Origin: Cichorium intybus
Lineage: Eukaryota > Streptophyta > Magnoliopsida > Asterales > Asteraceae
NCBI GenBank assembly: GCA_023525715.1
Contig: JAKNSD010000080.1
Span: 357,501-421,500, forward strand
DNA: 64,000 nucleotides
Direction of reading: 5' to 3'
Below are positions 14,160-31,666 of the stretch, piece after piece. A model generated the notes under the pieces. The model saw nothing but the letters and a program-made list of their open reading frames with translations. It made no database searches and was not told the origin of the DNA. Position numbers and translations under genes: made by a program. Within the stretch, counting starts at the first letter, position 1; every line of letters begins with the position of its first letter.

Positions 14160-14530
14160 GCATTCTTCAAGAATAGTTCATTCTCTGAGAATGCTGTCAA
14201 AATTCATATCCTTCAAGAATATGAATTTTTAACCCAACATTTCCAAAAATTCCATATTCTCCGAGAATGCTATCAAAATTCATATTCTCTGAGAATGCTG
14301 GTTTACGAGAACATGCAGAACTTGAAGAATGCTGTCAAAATTCATATTCTCCGAGAATGCTGTCAAAGTTCATATTCTACGAGAAATGAAAACATAATCA
14401 AATTTGAACCCATTCTTGAAGAATGGAATGCAGAAAACACGATTTATTGAATGGAAAACATCTTCAAAGTTGATTTTTGAATAATGGAATCCAGAGAATG
14501 GTTTTGACAATCCTACTACCCATTCTCTGA
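14160..14530. repeat. Cluster of ATTCTCNGAGAAT palindromes
   Basis: At least five copies of ATTCTC(C/T)GAGAAT, four followed closely by GCT(G/A)TCAAAATTCAT or a close variant, plus related ATTCTTCAAGAAT and ATTCTTGAAGAAT. Units are irregularly spaced, unlike a simple tandem array. Confidence 0.85.
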
Positions 14531-14860
14531 GAATTGAATTTCAAAAGTATTACGTAACTACTTTTTTTTCCGATAATGCATCTATACTATCCTCCGATGT
14601 TGATTGTGTAAATTTTGATTATTGATAGTGTTAATTGAAACTAGTCATATCGTTTCTGTGATTTTAGCATGCGAATATTATATTCCGTTGTTATGGGATT
14701 GTGGGTTTTGACTGTTTTACCCTTAACTAGGTTTTTTAAATAAAAAACACGTGAATTCTGTGATTTTATTTACAAGAATGCTCTTTGATTTAATCCATTG
14801 ATTTTGTTTATCTAATGGTCCACGTTGAGTCCTACAATCACATTATATTTATCAATTTCA

Positions 14861-17030
<2,170 letters not shown>

Positions 17031-17182
17031 CACCAAAAAAAAAATACTTTTTTAGCCCAAAATTGATTTTTTAACCAATAAAAAGATTTTATTGGTTTAA
17101 AAATCGGTGGCGGGGAAATGGGGGCGGGGGCGGGGAAGCTATCCCCGTCCCGTTTGACCCCGTTGACATCCCTAACTCGGAG

Positions 17183-17760
17183 TGACTCTTGTCCTTAAAG
17201 GTTTTTTATGACGCTCATCAGTTGTAGGTTATTAGCATAAAACCCAAGATTAATGCAGAATATCGTTCGTTTTAACAACTATGGAAGAACCGATAAACGC
17301 AAAGCGATTCGGAAACCAGAAGGAAAAAATAGTAGAGAGAGAATTTTGAGGTGCGAAGTAAATGAAATTCGGGAGGCCCTATTTATAGTGGTCGAAATTA
17401 TCAGATGTAAACTGATTTGAATTTGAAATTCAAAATTCTGGATAATAATCCAATCCGAGATTCGGATATGATCATTATCCGATTTTGGAGCCTCTGTTGT
17501 TCGAATCGTTGACTGGGTCGGTTCACTCCATCCGATCCTCGTTTATCAGCTCTTGATGCAAAATACACCTAATCATGCCATCTCGCATCTACGGCCCAAC
17601 GCATATGTGGGCTTAGCCCATCGCCCCATCCCTTAACCCATTAAAAACCTTTCAAGGCATAGGAAAGAAATAGGTTTATAAACTCACAAAACCTTCTATC
17701 CGTCACCGATATAGGATAAAAGAAAATCACCTAACTTGTAATTTACCTTTAAATTCTAAC
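17183..17760 (-). repeat. Probable 5' LTR/leader of the minus-strand Copia element
   Basis: On the minus strand a TATA box CTATAAATAG lies at 17379-17388, directing transcription toward the gag remnant at 11890. The sequence between it and gag was split by the hAT MITE (12163-17174). I could not find a clean TG...CA end or a primer-binding site, so the LTR identity rests on position, strand and the TATA box. Confidence 0.4.
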
Positions 17761-18122
17761 ATTTTAAGCTTGGAACATTCTACTAATCCGTGTTAAATAA
17801 TTTAATAATGTACGAAATACTCATATTCACTTTTATTTACCACTACCACACTAATTTAAAGAAAAAAAAAATCCAAAAACGTAGATTATTTCCACTATTA
17901 TCCCAATTTTTTGATATTTAATTTACTAAATTGATGCTATATTTTTAAAAAACGGGATGTTCCAGTCGAACGAGAATGCATACCCACAGTATAAAAGGTT
18001 ACTAAGAGACTATTTTAAGCTTAAACCCATAAACATACCTTAATTGCTAGAAAACTTCAAAAACTTTCACCGACTTCTTTCTCCAATATATCTCTCGTTT
18101 CTCCACCGTTTGTTTAAAAATT

Positions 18123-19459
18123 GGAAAAATGTCATAAAAAGGTAACTAATTACATCAAATTTGCTCTTTAGATCATTAAACTTTTAATTGGACTTATTTA
18201 CCCATCATCCTTTTTCTTTTTATTCAATCACCCCATTGGAGGTGTTTTCTACCGGGTATCACCGGTTATATGTCACGTGTAGTCCAAGTCATGTTTTCCA
18301 TGTCTCATCTTCTCGATAACCCCATTGGAGGTGTTTGTAAATCATAATCACACGCGCTTTCTGATCAGACTTTTGGAAAAAAAAGCCCCAAATTCTCTAT
18401 GTCTCTCGCTGAAATCGTGACCACACTACCACCGTCGCACTCCCGCTGGAACCACCGTCGACAGCCTGGTTTCCGCCGGTCTGACATCTCCGTCGAGCCT
18501 TCCCACTATAGGATCTTACCGCTATTGCTTCCCGTCTGTCTCGATTTGTCAAGAATTGAAACTCTCCAAACTGAAATCGAGCCCTAATCGATTTTCTCTT
18601 CACTCGATTTCTCTTTCTGGCTGAAACTATCGAACACGCATGAGAAGCTAATATCATCCTTACCGATTTTTGATTTTTTTTTCGATCTTGTGATTTCGTA
18701 TTTGCGTATTTGGGTTTGATCAGGAGGGGATTCTGAGGCGAGGGCATACGGTTCCGCTGAAGGTTGAATTTGGGTTTTACCGATTTCTGATTTTTTTCCA
18801 ATCTTCCCAGCACGAGCTTGTGTGGGTATGTGAAGCGTGTGAGCAACCTCTGACTGCGCACTCTATGGACCTCAAGCTGCTGATCTAAGGACTGTCATGG
18901 AGCTAGGAGTTGAATCTCAAAGTGTGTTTTTGTCACATGACGGTACTGAGGACGCCATTGACGATGAGAATGAAGACGAAGCAGCTTCATGGTTGTTGTT
19001 TGATGGCCCACCTCCTAAGGTGACAAAGAAGATGTATGGCGGTGGCAACGCCGATAGTGTGGTGCCCGTTCAGAAGTATCATCATCAATTTCAACATCAG
19101 GAATTCCAGAACCAGAAGATTCAGTTGGGAATGGAATATGAGACTTCGAATGGCGGTGGTTCGTGTAGTTTCTTTGGGTTTCTAATTGTGTGGTTCGTGT
19201 AATTTTTTAGTTCAGTTTTGTGGTCACAATAAAGAAGCAAAGTAACAAGTAGAAGATGAAGGATCGAGAAGATGAGACATGGAAAATATGACTTGGACTA
19301 CACGTGGACATATAACCAGTGATACCCGGTAGAAAACACCTCAAATGGGGTAATTGAACAAAAAAGAAAACGGATTATGGGTAAATAAGTCTAATTAAAA
19401 GTTTAATGACCTAAAGAACAAATTTGATGTAATTAGTTATCTTTTTATGACATTTTCCC
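18123..19459. mobile_element. Mutator-like element (Pack-MULE) with ~200-bp TIRs
   Basis: Left TIR 18123-18335 and right TIR 19261-19459 are inverted copies over about 200 bp, starting GGAAAAATGTCATAAAAAG and GGGAAAATGTCATAAAAAG. Both contain CTACCGGGTATCAC, TTATATGTC and CACGTGTAGTCCAAGTCAT. The flanks give a 9-bp target duplication, TTAAAAATT at 18114-18122 and TTCAAAATT at 19460-19468, 8 of 9 identical. Long TIRs with a 9-bp duplication are the Mutator signature. No transposase is present; the interior carries a CONSTANS-like gene fragment. Confidence 0.85.
18795..19202 (+). pseudogene. CONSTANS-like (COL) gene fragment inside the MULE
   Basis: At about 18817-18850 one frame reads VWVCEACEQP, the start of a plant COL B-box zinc finger (Cys-x2-Cys). 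The finger then breaks off. From 18897 an open frame of 101 residues contains EDEAASWLLF, GGNADSVVPVQ and QLGMEYETSNGG, in the order expected for the middle region of group I COL proteins (COL3/4/5 type), between the B-boxes and the CCT domain. COL proteins are transcription regulators of flowering and light responses. The second B-box, the CCT domain and a proper start are absent. The Met at 18897 gives an open frame but is not the family start. Captured fragment, probably non-functional as a COL protein. Confidence 0.65.
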
Positions 19460-19469
19460 TTCAAAATTT

Positions 19470-21583
19470 CTCTGTGCATTTCACATGATTTCTCGGGATG
19501 TTTATAATAGACATGCTTGTAACACCTCAAAGTTCAAGGATAACAAATAAAAAACTAGTAATTGTTTCAACATCTCCTAATTCTAACTTTCATATTTTGT
19601 CTTAATTACAATAGAAGCAAGAAAAGTAGTATGAGGTCTTTGATTAGTTATCCTTGGAGTGTTAGTCTTCCTAGAACTCCTTTATCGTTTTTACAATAAG
19701 CCTTCTTCTTACCCTTTATACTGCCCATTGCTCAATGGTTTTTTGGGTTGAACACATATAAAGTTCTAATTAGGTAAGTATAGTGCCTAATGAGTAATGA
19801 GTTCATGGTTTTTATACAAGCAGATCATGCATTAATAATCAAACATTCAAGAGTACATGTCACTTGAGGGCACGATCTAAGAGAACATTTTATTTATTCA
19901 TAGAAGGATCTGATTGTCCGCTTCCCTTTTCTCTTGGCACAGCTGTCCACGGTCCATGTGCTCAAGCGTTTAAGGAAGCAAGTAAATGTTTAAATCATAT
20001 CCATTTCCATTCACAATGCATCCGTCATGTTCCGGCTATTAACACCCATATCCCCAATAAATGGGTCAACCCAAGAAAAAAATATAGTGTAAACAAGTCC
20101 AAAAACTTTCATGCGACAATATTTAGCACAAAACATATTTAAATGAATAATTGAAATAATACCACATTTTATTTTACATGATAAATATTTCCTGCAAGCA
20201 ACCACAAAATTGGTATGAAAACTCACATGGGTAAAGTTGATCCTTAAAATAACTCGTCTATGCTAACTACAACTCCTGCAAGTCCCAAAAAATATTTCTA
20301 AGACAAACATTTTAACACATACAAAGTTGTATCCTAGAGCTTCATGCATTCCTTGACCAAAAGTTTTGGGTATTTGATTATTCGAATTTATTTTACAAGT
20401 TTAACCCCTCATAAATATTTTTCATAAACACTTGGTTAAACACCAAGAAATACAAATCTTGAAATCCCCATAAATAAATTCAACTCTAAATGAGAGTTTT
20501 AGATACAGTCGTTAAATGCTTCTAATATAGTTATACCAAAAATCATAAAATTGTCATTTAAAAGATAAAATATAAGTTTTAACCAAAGATTGACCATTTT
20601 ATACTCCTCGTATGGTCGTATCTTAAAAATGATATCTGCCCGAAAAAAAAAACATATATGAAGAATTTTGTGGGTAAATACGAATTTCAAATCATTCAAG
20701 TCATTTGAAAATGGACAAAAACATATAATTTTGATACTCCTTGGAAATCTTAAGTATTATTAATATTTAATTAACGTAATTTAAATCCACAAAACAAATA
20801 AAACTAAACGAAAACATCCAACGTACAAACCAAGAACCCAACTAGAACCTTATATGTAGTTTTATTTCCTGCGGCCACTTTAATTATGGCCCATTTGTGC
20901 ATACGGCCTGATACGGTGACCTCTTTCAGACTTTCACCTAAATTTTCGATAATTTTTTTTTAATTGAAACACCAAAAATCGCATGTAATCAATATCTTCA
21001 GTTAACTCTACCATTGCTCTATAGTTAGTTCGCAGAAAAATTAAGCCCAGATTAGAGTTTAAATTGCATAGAATTCGAAAACTATCAAATCAATAAATCA
21101 TTCTTTTGGTCGACTACCAATAGGAAACTCAGCCAGACATAAAAAATATGCATGTACAAAGCTAAACATACATTTAATCTAAGTTTGATATAATAATCAC
21201 ACCTCAAATCGCTGCAAATATTCAAACCAAAACCCAATTCTTTTTAGTTTTGATTTACTCATTCAATTTCAACAATTAATGGATGCCATGGTTTTAAATG
21301 TTTGGCGTTTCCAATTCTAAGAAATTCCAAAACATTTGTTGTTGTTTTTTGTTGCAGTTAAGTCCTTAACAGTATTGCTACTGCTACAAATTCATGACTA
21401 CCGTTTTTTCATATTTTCTTCGCTAACTTCAAAATCATCTATATAGTCCCATTCGATAATTATTTTGAACATTTTTATTACAATGCTTGTATTCGTCATT
21501 GTCCACTCAAACGCTCGAAGGTTTTGAAATTAAATCCGCACAAATTGTTTCCTAATTGTTATCATTTACTTATAATTAACTCA
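19470..21583. other. AT-rich intergenic DNA, no gene recognised
   Basis: About 2.1 kb with only short open frames lacking recognisable motifs. I see no target duplications or terminal repeats. Confidence 0.5.
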
Positions 21584-22471
21584 TCTATATCTATATCTAT
21601 ATCTATATCTATATCTATATCTATATAAAACTTATAAAGGAGGCCATTATGAATATGGTTCAAGATATATATCATTCTTGCACCATATTCATTTGAAACC
21701 TCCACAATTTTTCAACTTTCAAGCAATTAATGACTACCACTCAAAAGTTTTCTAACTTATGGCTTCTTATTATTAGATTTAATAGATTTTAACTAATTGT
21801 TTCTTCATATTTATAAAACTAATGACTTTTTATCTTCCTCTCATTAATATGTAGTGAGTATATTAGTAGTATATAAACAAGATTTTCTCACAAAAATCAT
21901 CATATTTTGAAGAGTTTGTGATGCAAATATGAAGAGGAAGAAATGAGTTTTGAAGCATCAATGGTTAAAATGTTAAATTTGTTGGGATAATATAGTTTGG
22001 GATGAGAGGTAAATCTACAATACCGATAATCTTCTTTTTTAGTAAAAGGATAAAAAAATGAGAGTTTGATAAATTTTCTCAAAAAAGAAAACATATCAAA
22101 TGTATGTTGGTGCTTATATGTTCTTTTTGTATGATTTATGAATGTTCAATATGTTGTTTTTGAATATAAATGTTATCATAGGTGTTTTAAGATTTTTATG
22201 TTATTAAAAGTTGTATTAATTTTCTTTCGTATTATTTGTTCTTTGTTATGTATAAAGATCAATATGTTTGATATGCTTGTTATTCAATATATACATATAC
22301 ACACATCAATTTAATGTGATAGATGATCAATGAGTCGTTCAAAAAAAATGATCAATGATTTAAAATTATGATTAACAAATATTTGTTATTGTTTATTTAT
22401 TAATATATTAATTTAATAATCACAAAAACCATTCATATTATTAGTTTGAACTCATAAATGTTATGATAAAG

Positions 22472-22538
<67 letters not shown>

Positions 22539-23457
22539 GATATTATAATATTTATTATGCTAACTCATTTTAAATAAATAGCTTTTAGTTGTTAAATTTG
22601 ACGACAAAATATATTTTTAATGTTATTGTATATGTAATGTGTAAAATTTGTTGAATCTGTATACGATAGCTTTTAGCCTGATCAATTGGTACATTGTTAT
22701 TATTTTGTATTTAAACAAATTATTATTTAAAATTGATATCAACATTCAACAACCAATTTAGTTGAAGTTGAAAATACATGATTTTTTATATTTAATGTTA
22801 GTATTATTCATTATTTTAAATACCATAAGTATCAATTACCTATATTAAGGTTAAAACCATTTGGAATTATAGTGATTTAATGATAAGTAAGATTAGTTAG
22901 AATTAAAGAGTTTTGACATTAAAATAACTATTTAATGGAACCAGTTAATTTTCATTGAATATGTGGTTTAATATAAATAGTTAACTTTAACCACATGAAA
23001 GGCGATTGAATTATTTTAGTGCAATTGTGTAGGATATGAAAAGCAACAAATCTTAAAAATAAAAATGTTATAATGAGACGAGGGATGATATTTGTTTATG
23101 ATATAATATATTTGTCTTTTTTGTATTTTCAATTTCTGTTGCAAATAAATGCAAAATAACTATGATGCAAAATAACTAAATATCTATTTTCAAGCATATT
23201 AATTTGAATATTATTTATTAATTGCATTATATTATTATAACTACTTTAAAATATTTAATTTTCAACTTTCTAATAGATATTTATTTTTTTATTACTGTTA
23301 AATATAATGTCAAAAGTGTATATCAACATTTTATTTTAGTATAAGAGTATTATTTTATAGTTAACAACAATAAACTAATTATTATTCACAATATATATTT
23401 GTTAGTATTTTGATTATATAATTTTTATTCCTGCGCAACGTGCGGGTATTCGCCTTG
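21584..23457 (+). mobile_element. Helitron C, non-autonomous
   Basis: It starts TCTATATC after an A (21583), within a (TCTATA)n run to about 21626, followed by AACTTATAAAGGAGGCC. The 3' end has the stem CCTGCGCAACGTGCGGG, then TATTCGC and CTTG (23454-23457) before T. The family ending in Helitron D is CTAG, so CTTG looks like a mutated terminus. About 130 bp after the start, including TGGTTCAAGATA and TTCTTGCACCATATTCATTT, are shared with Helitron D. No coding capacity. Confidence 0.6.
22473..22536. repeat. (TA)n array in Helitron C
   Basis: About 64 bp of TA within otherwise AT-rich Helitron sequence; no inverted-repeat element borders it. Confidence 0.95.
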
Positions 23458-24034
23458 TAACTCTTATAATAGAGGCCATCCAAATAATATGGTTCAAGAT
23501 AGGTCTCATTCTTGCACCATATTCATTTGAAACCTCCATAACCCTTCATCTTCAACTAATTAATAGAAACCACTCAAGAGTTTTTTAACATATGATACTT
23601 AATTGTTACTTATTACACCTAATTAATATAAGAGTTACATATAGTTCACATATAAATTAGATTCTAGCTTAGAGGATATGATGGGAGAAAAGTTGGTTTT
23701 AGAACACACACACTTTGAAGTTGCAAATGTTGATATTGTATTCCGACGGAGAAACATGAAGAAAACTAAAACAAATTACAAGTCGTGAGGCAAGAGAGAA
23801 ACGACATGGTTGCTAACATGTACTTTGGATATCCATATGTTTATATTGTATTAGAAAGTAGAAATATGAAGAATCTAAAGCAAATTACAAGTTGCAAGAC
23901 AAGCGACAAAGTTCATATCATTGGTTATACCCCAACATAACATAACGGTAGAAAAATATATAATACATTTAGTATAATTGGTTATTCTTTGTAATTTGTA
24001 ATTTTCAATGCTTTGAAAATCTATTGTTGATCCG

Positions 24035-26072
<2,038 letters not shown>

Positions 26073-26146
<74 letters not shown>
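26073..26146. repeat. (TA)n array, right border of E6
   Basis: About 74 bp of TA following the right inverted repeat of E6. Confidence 0.95.
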
Positions 26147-26148
<2 letters not shown>

Positions 26149-26429
26149 CCATATTCATCAAAAAAATGGTTTTATATTGTTTAAATAAGTGGCCTTATGA
26201 TGTTTGATAAACTATTTAATGGTCATTTGGTTTGTAGAATCTTTTTTAAGATTAGCATTATTTGACAAGAAGAATGATATAAAAGTTGTGACATTATTGT
26301 CATGTAAAAAATTAAACATTGAAAAAGTAAAATAATCACATAAAACAAGTAAAAGACTTTAGTAACAAAACATCTTAATAGTTTCACAATAAAACATCTT
26401 AATGCTTCTAAGATTAACATTATTTGACA

Positions 26430-26950
<521 letters not shown>

Positions 26951-28346
26951 TATTGATACAAATTATCGATTGCGATGAACGTTTTATAATTATCTTTACA
27001 TTTATTGAAAAAACTTTATTTTCAACATATTGATTTGAAACTCCTAACCATTCAAAATCTACAATTAACTATTTTATTAAATATAATATATTATCATCTT
27101 AATGATAGACTTTTTGAGTTTTAAATAATATATCTTTTCTAAAAATAATATAAAATGATGATAAATAGACCTAAAGCAGACAATGTTTACTTTTTTAATC
27201 AAATGAAACTAAAAGTTATGATAATATTTAATTGTTATATAAATTCATATCATATTCCAAACTCCAAATTCATATTGTTTTTATTTGACTCCTTAGTCTT
27301 TAAATAATTTTTGTATTTTTATTTTGTTAAGAAAAATAGATAAAACCATTTTCTTTATCTTATATTGTTTGTTTATATTTTTATGATTATGTTAGTTAAT
27401 AAGATATATTTTGAATTTAAAATTATAAAACAAGATAAAAATAAATATGACAAAATTTAATTCAATATTATTTATGAATTCAAGTGTGTCTAAACATTTA
27501 AGGTTTCAAAGTTTTTATGAGTAAATTTTACTAGAGAAATATATAGAAATATAAAAGTTTCTAATAGAAGTAACTTTTTTTTATAGATGAATGTGAATTA
27601 GGGATTCAAAAATGATCAGAAAGTATTTTTGAATAATAAGTTTAATAGAAACGCATTCATATATTTTAATGAAATATTTATCAGCTAAAAAGTTTTTATT
27701 TAAAAAATACAATATTATTTTTGTTAATATTATTGAAGTATTATTTACACATATGAGTCTAACGGAATAGGACCCACAACAATACGTTTCTCAAAAACTA
27801 TCTTTATGTTATTATTATTACCTTTTATTTTATATTTATCTTGAATTTTGAGATGATTTATGTAGATATATTTCCACATATTTTTAACGTTGGACCGTCT
27901 ATAATAATTGACTGATATATGTATGTCATATGATTGATTTATTTTTAGTTTTACATATTTTGGTTAGATATAAATTGTTTATGTTTACATTGGATCATTC
28001 AATATATTTTTACTATATTAATTTACTCCTGCGTAACGCGCGGGAATACGCCTAGTTCAATTATATCCTTCGCAACTCACAGTATAGGAAATCCATCTTT
28101 CCCAACCCGCAATGACACATGAAGTTTTCTATGTTAAAATTAAATAAATAAAACCAAAAATACAAAATAACATTTAATTTAAAATATCAACTAACTTAAA
28201 ATGTAATAAATAAAATTAAAAATAAAAAATATTTAATTTAAAATATTAACTAATTTAAAATGTAATAAATAAAATAAAAATAAAAATAACATTTCATTAG
28301 AAAACGCATAACTACAAACAAGAATTTAAAACCTAAATACGAGAAC

Positions 28347-28790
28347 TTAAATAAACCAGTAGTCCAAAGAAGGTATATAGGCATGCTCCATGTGATCAAT
28401 AAGATCCGATAGAAGTCGGTGGTGAACTCCTAGATCGCGCAATTCCATATTCATATCCTTATTTATTTCTATCTCGTTGGGGAGATCGATATCGCGTATC
28501 AGACATATAACAATATCTTCATCTTTCAGGATTATGTTGTATAATATAATACAAACGTACATTATATCTTTACAGCCATCAACATTCTTAGGTTGTGCAG
28601 GCTGTCTGATTATAACTCATCGAGCTTTTACTATGTCAAACTCCCGTTTTACGTCCTTTCTTAATGCTTCTTGTGCCACCTTGAAAAGTTTCTTTTTATT
28701 GGATGCGCAAATGATTTCACAAAAGTTGTCTAGTATGAATATATCCCATGTGCAAGATAGTATCAATGCTTGTATTTGTCTTCGTTCAAA
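28347..28790 (-). pseudogene. PIF/Harbinger transposase C-terminal remnant
   Basis: Minus-strand blocks in order: YYLAHGIYS, TTFVKSFAHPIKRNF, then in another frame KLFKVAQEALRKDVKREFD, QPAQPKNVDGCKDIMYVCII, and near the end NMELRDLGVHHRLLSDLIDH. These match the layout of the plant PIF-type DDE transposase (Plant_tran/HARBI1-like) end: GYYLADGIYP, the ARKDVERAFGVL helix, IMYACIILHNMI and a final helix. Two stops (one where a Trp normally follows KAR) and a frameshift kill it. The catalytic DDE residues lie upstream and are not seen here. No element ends located. Confidence 0.7.
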
Positions 28791-28799
28791 ACAAATGAA

Positions 28800-31100
28800 T
28801 ATTTTGATAGAGAATTGTATTTATATATAGGGATGGTGGAGTAAATTAATTAAATTAAATTAATTTTTTTAATAAAATAGGTTGGAAAACATGAAGAATG
28901 TAAACCTACCCGCTACCTATCTTTCACGAATCTGCCGATCAAAAAATATGGCATCGCCGATACCACCATCCATCAGCCACCGTCCGACGTCGACTCCGCC
29001 CTCCCTTAAGATACGTTACAATAATAATTTTCTAGTTCAATTGTATCATGATCATGTGATCGAAGTTCATTATTATAGGGAACCCATTCGCACAAAATAG
29101 TGCATTCTCCTTCCAAGAAAGAAGGACAGAATTTATGTTCTCTCCATCTCATACAGATAGATTGTCTTATTGTCCTAAAAGAATTTATATTCTTTATTGA
29201 TATACGCATTTACAGATTTACTTATTTATCTTCTATAATGGTTTATGACATCAATCAGATATGATTCACAATTATTCTGAACTTTGTCTTTTTAATTATG
29301 ACAAATTGCGGAAATAGTGACGTACTAACGTGTTTCTAGCATCGTCAATATAAGTAAATACTTTGTATCTTTTACAAAACAATAATATATTTGTATTTTT
29401 AACCTATAATATCAAATTATATTTGTTTATACATGATCGCAGTATGTAATCTAAAATTTGTAAAATGATTGCAAATTCCATATTATATGATGTTATTTTT
29501 GCTAAAAAGTTTAGACATGTTACTATTTTGAGTAAAAATATAATAATGTTAATATGTTGGATAAAATATATATGTATATTCTTGTCATGATTAGAAAATA
29601 AAGTAGCTTTCGCTATCGGTAAAAAGTTATAAGTACGTTACTAGTTGAAGTAAAGAATATGTTAATAGATTGAATAAAATACATAGTTATTCTTCTGCTA
29701 TTTATATTATTGGTCAGTTATTGTCTGAGGGTTGACCGTTACAGAATGCTCTTAGTATACTACGTACAAAATTTAGGTGTTCTATTTTCTAAGAAAAGTT
29801 CCTATACATATGTCATATTCATGGAATAAACCAAACAGTTAACATAGTATTCGACGAAATATAGTTCCTAAGAACGTTAATTACAAAACTCATCACTGTT
29901 ACATCTATCACACTTGTTTTTAGTAATCAGACTTTTCCTTTTTTGAAAAGAATTTCCGGTTCAATAAAACTACATTGTATGTCTACACTTGCCTTCTTGT
30001 TATGGTAAAAGGATGTTTGAAGATACCATAAAGTTTATATTATGGTGAAACTATAATAATAATTTGTTTTGTAGCAATTTTATTATTTTTATGTTGATAT
30101 TATACTAAAATAGTAAAATTTGGAGAAAAGAAGTAAAATGTTGTTTGTAGAAGAACAAGATATTCTAATTGTAAAATAAATGTTACCGAACTATTTAAAC
30201 ATCGGTTGAAAACCAAAAGTTAAATGAAAAGCTCTTGACGCGGCCGCTCTTACTTCCTAATGGACGCTATGGAGACTTCAAAAATTCATGGATTTTTGGT
30301 TGTCAGAAAACAAAAGTAAATACTATCTTGATGAGGTTGTCGCTCAATATTATTTTGGATTATGAACAAAGTTCTAACTAAGATTAATATAAATTAAGTT
30401 GGTTGTTTAAAGCCAAATGTTTAGCTATTTCCATATCTAGAACTTGGGTTAAGTATTTTTATATGTAATGACGTTTAACTTGGATCTATTTTATGCAATA
30501 AATTAATTTTTTAAATGAATTATATGATCATGTATCAAAATTTTTTTTTTTTTTATCAAACTACAGAATATTGTCTGTCTCTAACATGTTGAACCGGTTG
30601 AAATGTGTTTCATAATAAGTGTTCGTTACATAAATTGATGGAAAGAAAGAATAAAACATGATTGTATATTATTATAGTAAAAAATTATTATTTATTTTTT
30701 TGATGCATTGTTTGAAAAGTAAAAGAAGATCTGTATAAATAACCATAAAACCACCGTCATATGATAGAATAACCGTTCACGATTAGCCTATTGCATATTT
30801 GGTTTAAAAACAAAATCAATCAGATAAATCGAAAACAATATGAAACGAGGTTGTCTAAAGTCTAAACTAACATTACACTTCCAAATTTATCAATAAGTTT
30901 ATCTTCTTATTTTTTTCAATCATGATTCTTGCAATCGATCATAATAATATAAACATATATCCAAACGCATTTGAACATGATACATTGTATAGATCAAAAT
31001 ATAATACAATTGAACGGTGGACTCTCGCAAATATTTTCATGCCACAACTAATATTATAGCCAAGTCTGACATAACTGACACGATTGTTTGCCACCGTATA
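28800..31100. other. AT-rich intergenic DNA
   Basis: No gene recognised. It contains one copy (29362-29530) of a ~170-bp dispersed repeat whose second copy is at 45976-46152; the rest shows no clear structure. Short frames at 28882-29100 lack motifs. Confidence 0.5.
29362..29530. repeat. Dispersed repeat, copy 1
   Basis: Starts with ACAAAACAATAATATATTTG and ends at TTAGACATGTTACTATTTTG; a diverged copy with small indels lies at 45976-46152, immediately before a Copia RT remnant. The family is unidentified. Confidence 0.75.
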
Positions 31101-31108
31101 CGACCGTG

Positions 31109-31591
31109 TCAAATGGCAAGCATAAGCCCCGGCAACGACCGCCGGAAAAGATCCCGAGGTTGGCTCCGCCAGACAGTGGACCGATTATCCTTCCCCACCC
31201 ACCCAAGTGGCCAGCCAACCGGTCTCACCCTCAACTCCTTAACTGTGAGCCACGTATTGAAATACTCCCTGAACCGGGTTATCAACCCGTCTTTTAGGGC
31301 CCACACGTGTACCCAATACACGTTTGCACCCTCGTAACCCTCAGCGATCACTATATGATCATCGATGGTTGTAATGCTTCGAGGTTCAAACTTGAACTCG
31401 GTGTGTGGAGCTTCTCCGGTGAGCATCCTCATCATGTGGTGGCAATTTTGAGGGCCGTGGAACCACCACTCGAGGTCGGTAGCTAAAATTCCGGCGACTA
31501 TTTTGGTGTCTCCGGCAGTCAATGCCTTGTAAAGAGCGTTGACTGTGGCCTGGTTTTGGATTGCTTGCTCACTTCCATTTATTTCTTCCAT
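31109..31591 (-). CDS. WI12-like (wound-induced protein 1 family) protein, SnoaL-like fold
   Basis: Single-exon gene of 160 residues. The start is the Met of MEEINGSEQ (ATG at 31589-31591); the longer frame upstream to 31711 runs through the TATA box and is 5'-leader. The body shows the WI12/WUN1/SAG20 family pattern: an N-terminal helix with ALYKALTAGD (about residues 19-28), then LEWWFHGP (about 40-47), FEPRSI, VIAEGYEGANVYWVHVWAL (about 80-98) and ITRFREYFNTWLTV (about 103-116). The family adopts an NTF2/SnoaL-like fold; members are induced by wounding, senescence or salt and the biochemical role is not settled. No signal peptide or membrane segment. The Arg/Trp-rich C-terminus is expected to vary. 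All motifs are intact and no stop or frameshift is seen. Helitron B begins about 180 bp upstream of the ATG. Confidence 0.85.
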   Translation of the reverse strand: MEEINGSEQAIQNQATVNALYKALTAGDTKIVAGILATDLEWWFHGPQNCHHMMRMLTGEAPHTEFKFEPRSITTIDDHIVIAEGYEGANVYWVHVWALKDGLITRFREYFNTWLTVKELRVRPVGWPLGWVGKDNRSTVWRSQPRDLFRRSLPGLMLAI

Positions 31592-31659
31592 TTTTTTAGC
31601 CGGAAGATATTGAACAAGTTGAGAAATGAGAATATAATGAAATTGGTGGTCGTTGGGGG

Positions 31660-31666
31660 TTTTATA
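31660..31666 (-). promoter_or_regulatory. TATA box of the WI12-like gene
   Basis: CCTATAAAACCC on the minus strand, about 70 bp upstream of the ATG. The spacing suits a plant core promoter with a short leader. Only about 105 bp separate it from the Helitron B terminus at 31773, so most upstream control sequence now comes from the Helitron or beyond. Confidence 0.6.

Noticed and set aside
14160..14300. Heat-shock elements in E3
   Set aside because: Arms TTC and GAA are mostly separated by five bases rather than two; only a few ATTCTTCAAGAAT units fit, which is expected by chance in this motif family.
19864..20142. 92-codon frame as a gene
   Set aside because: No recognisable motif, low-complexity AT-rich surroundings and overlapping antisense frames.
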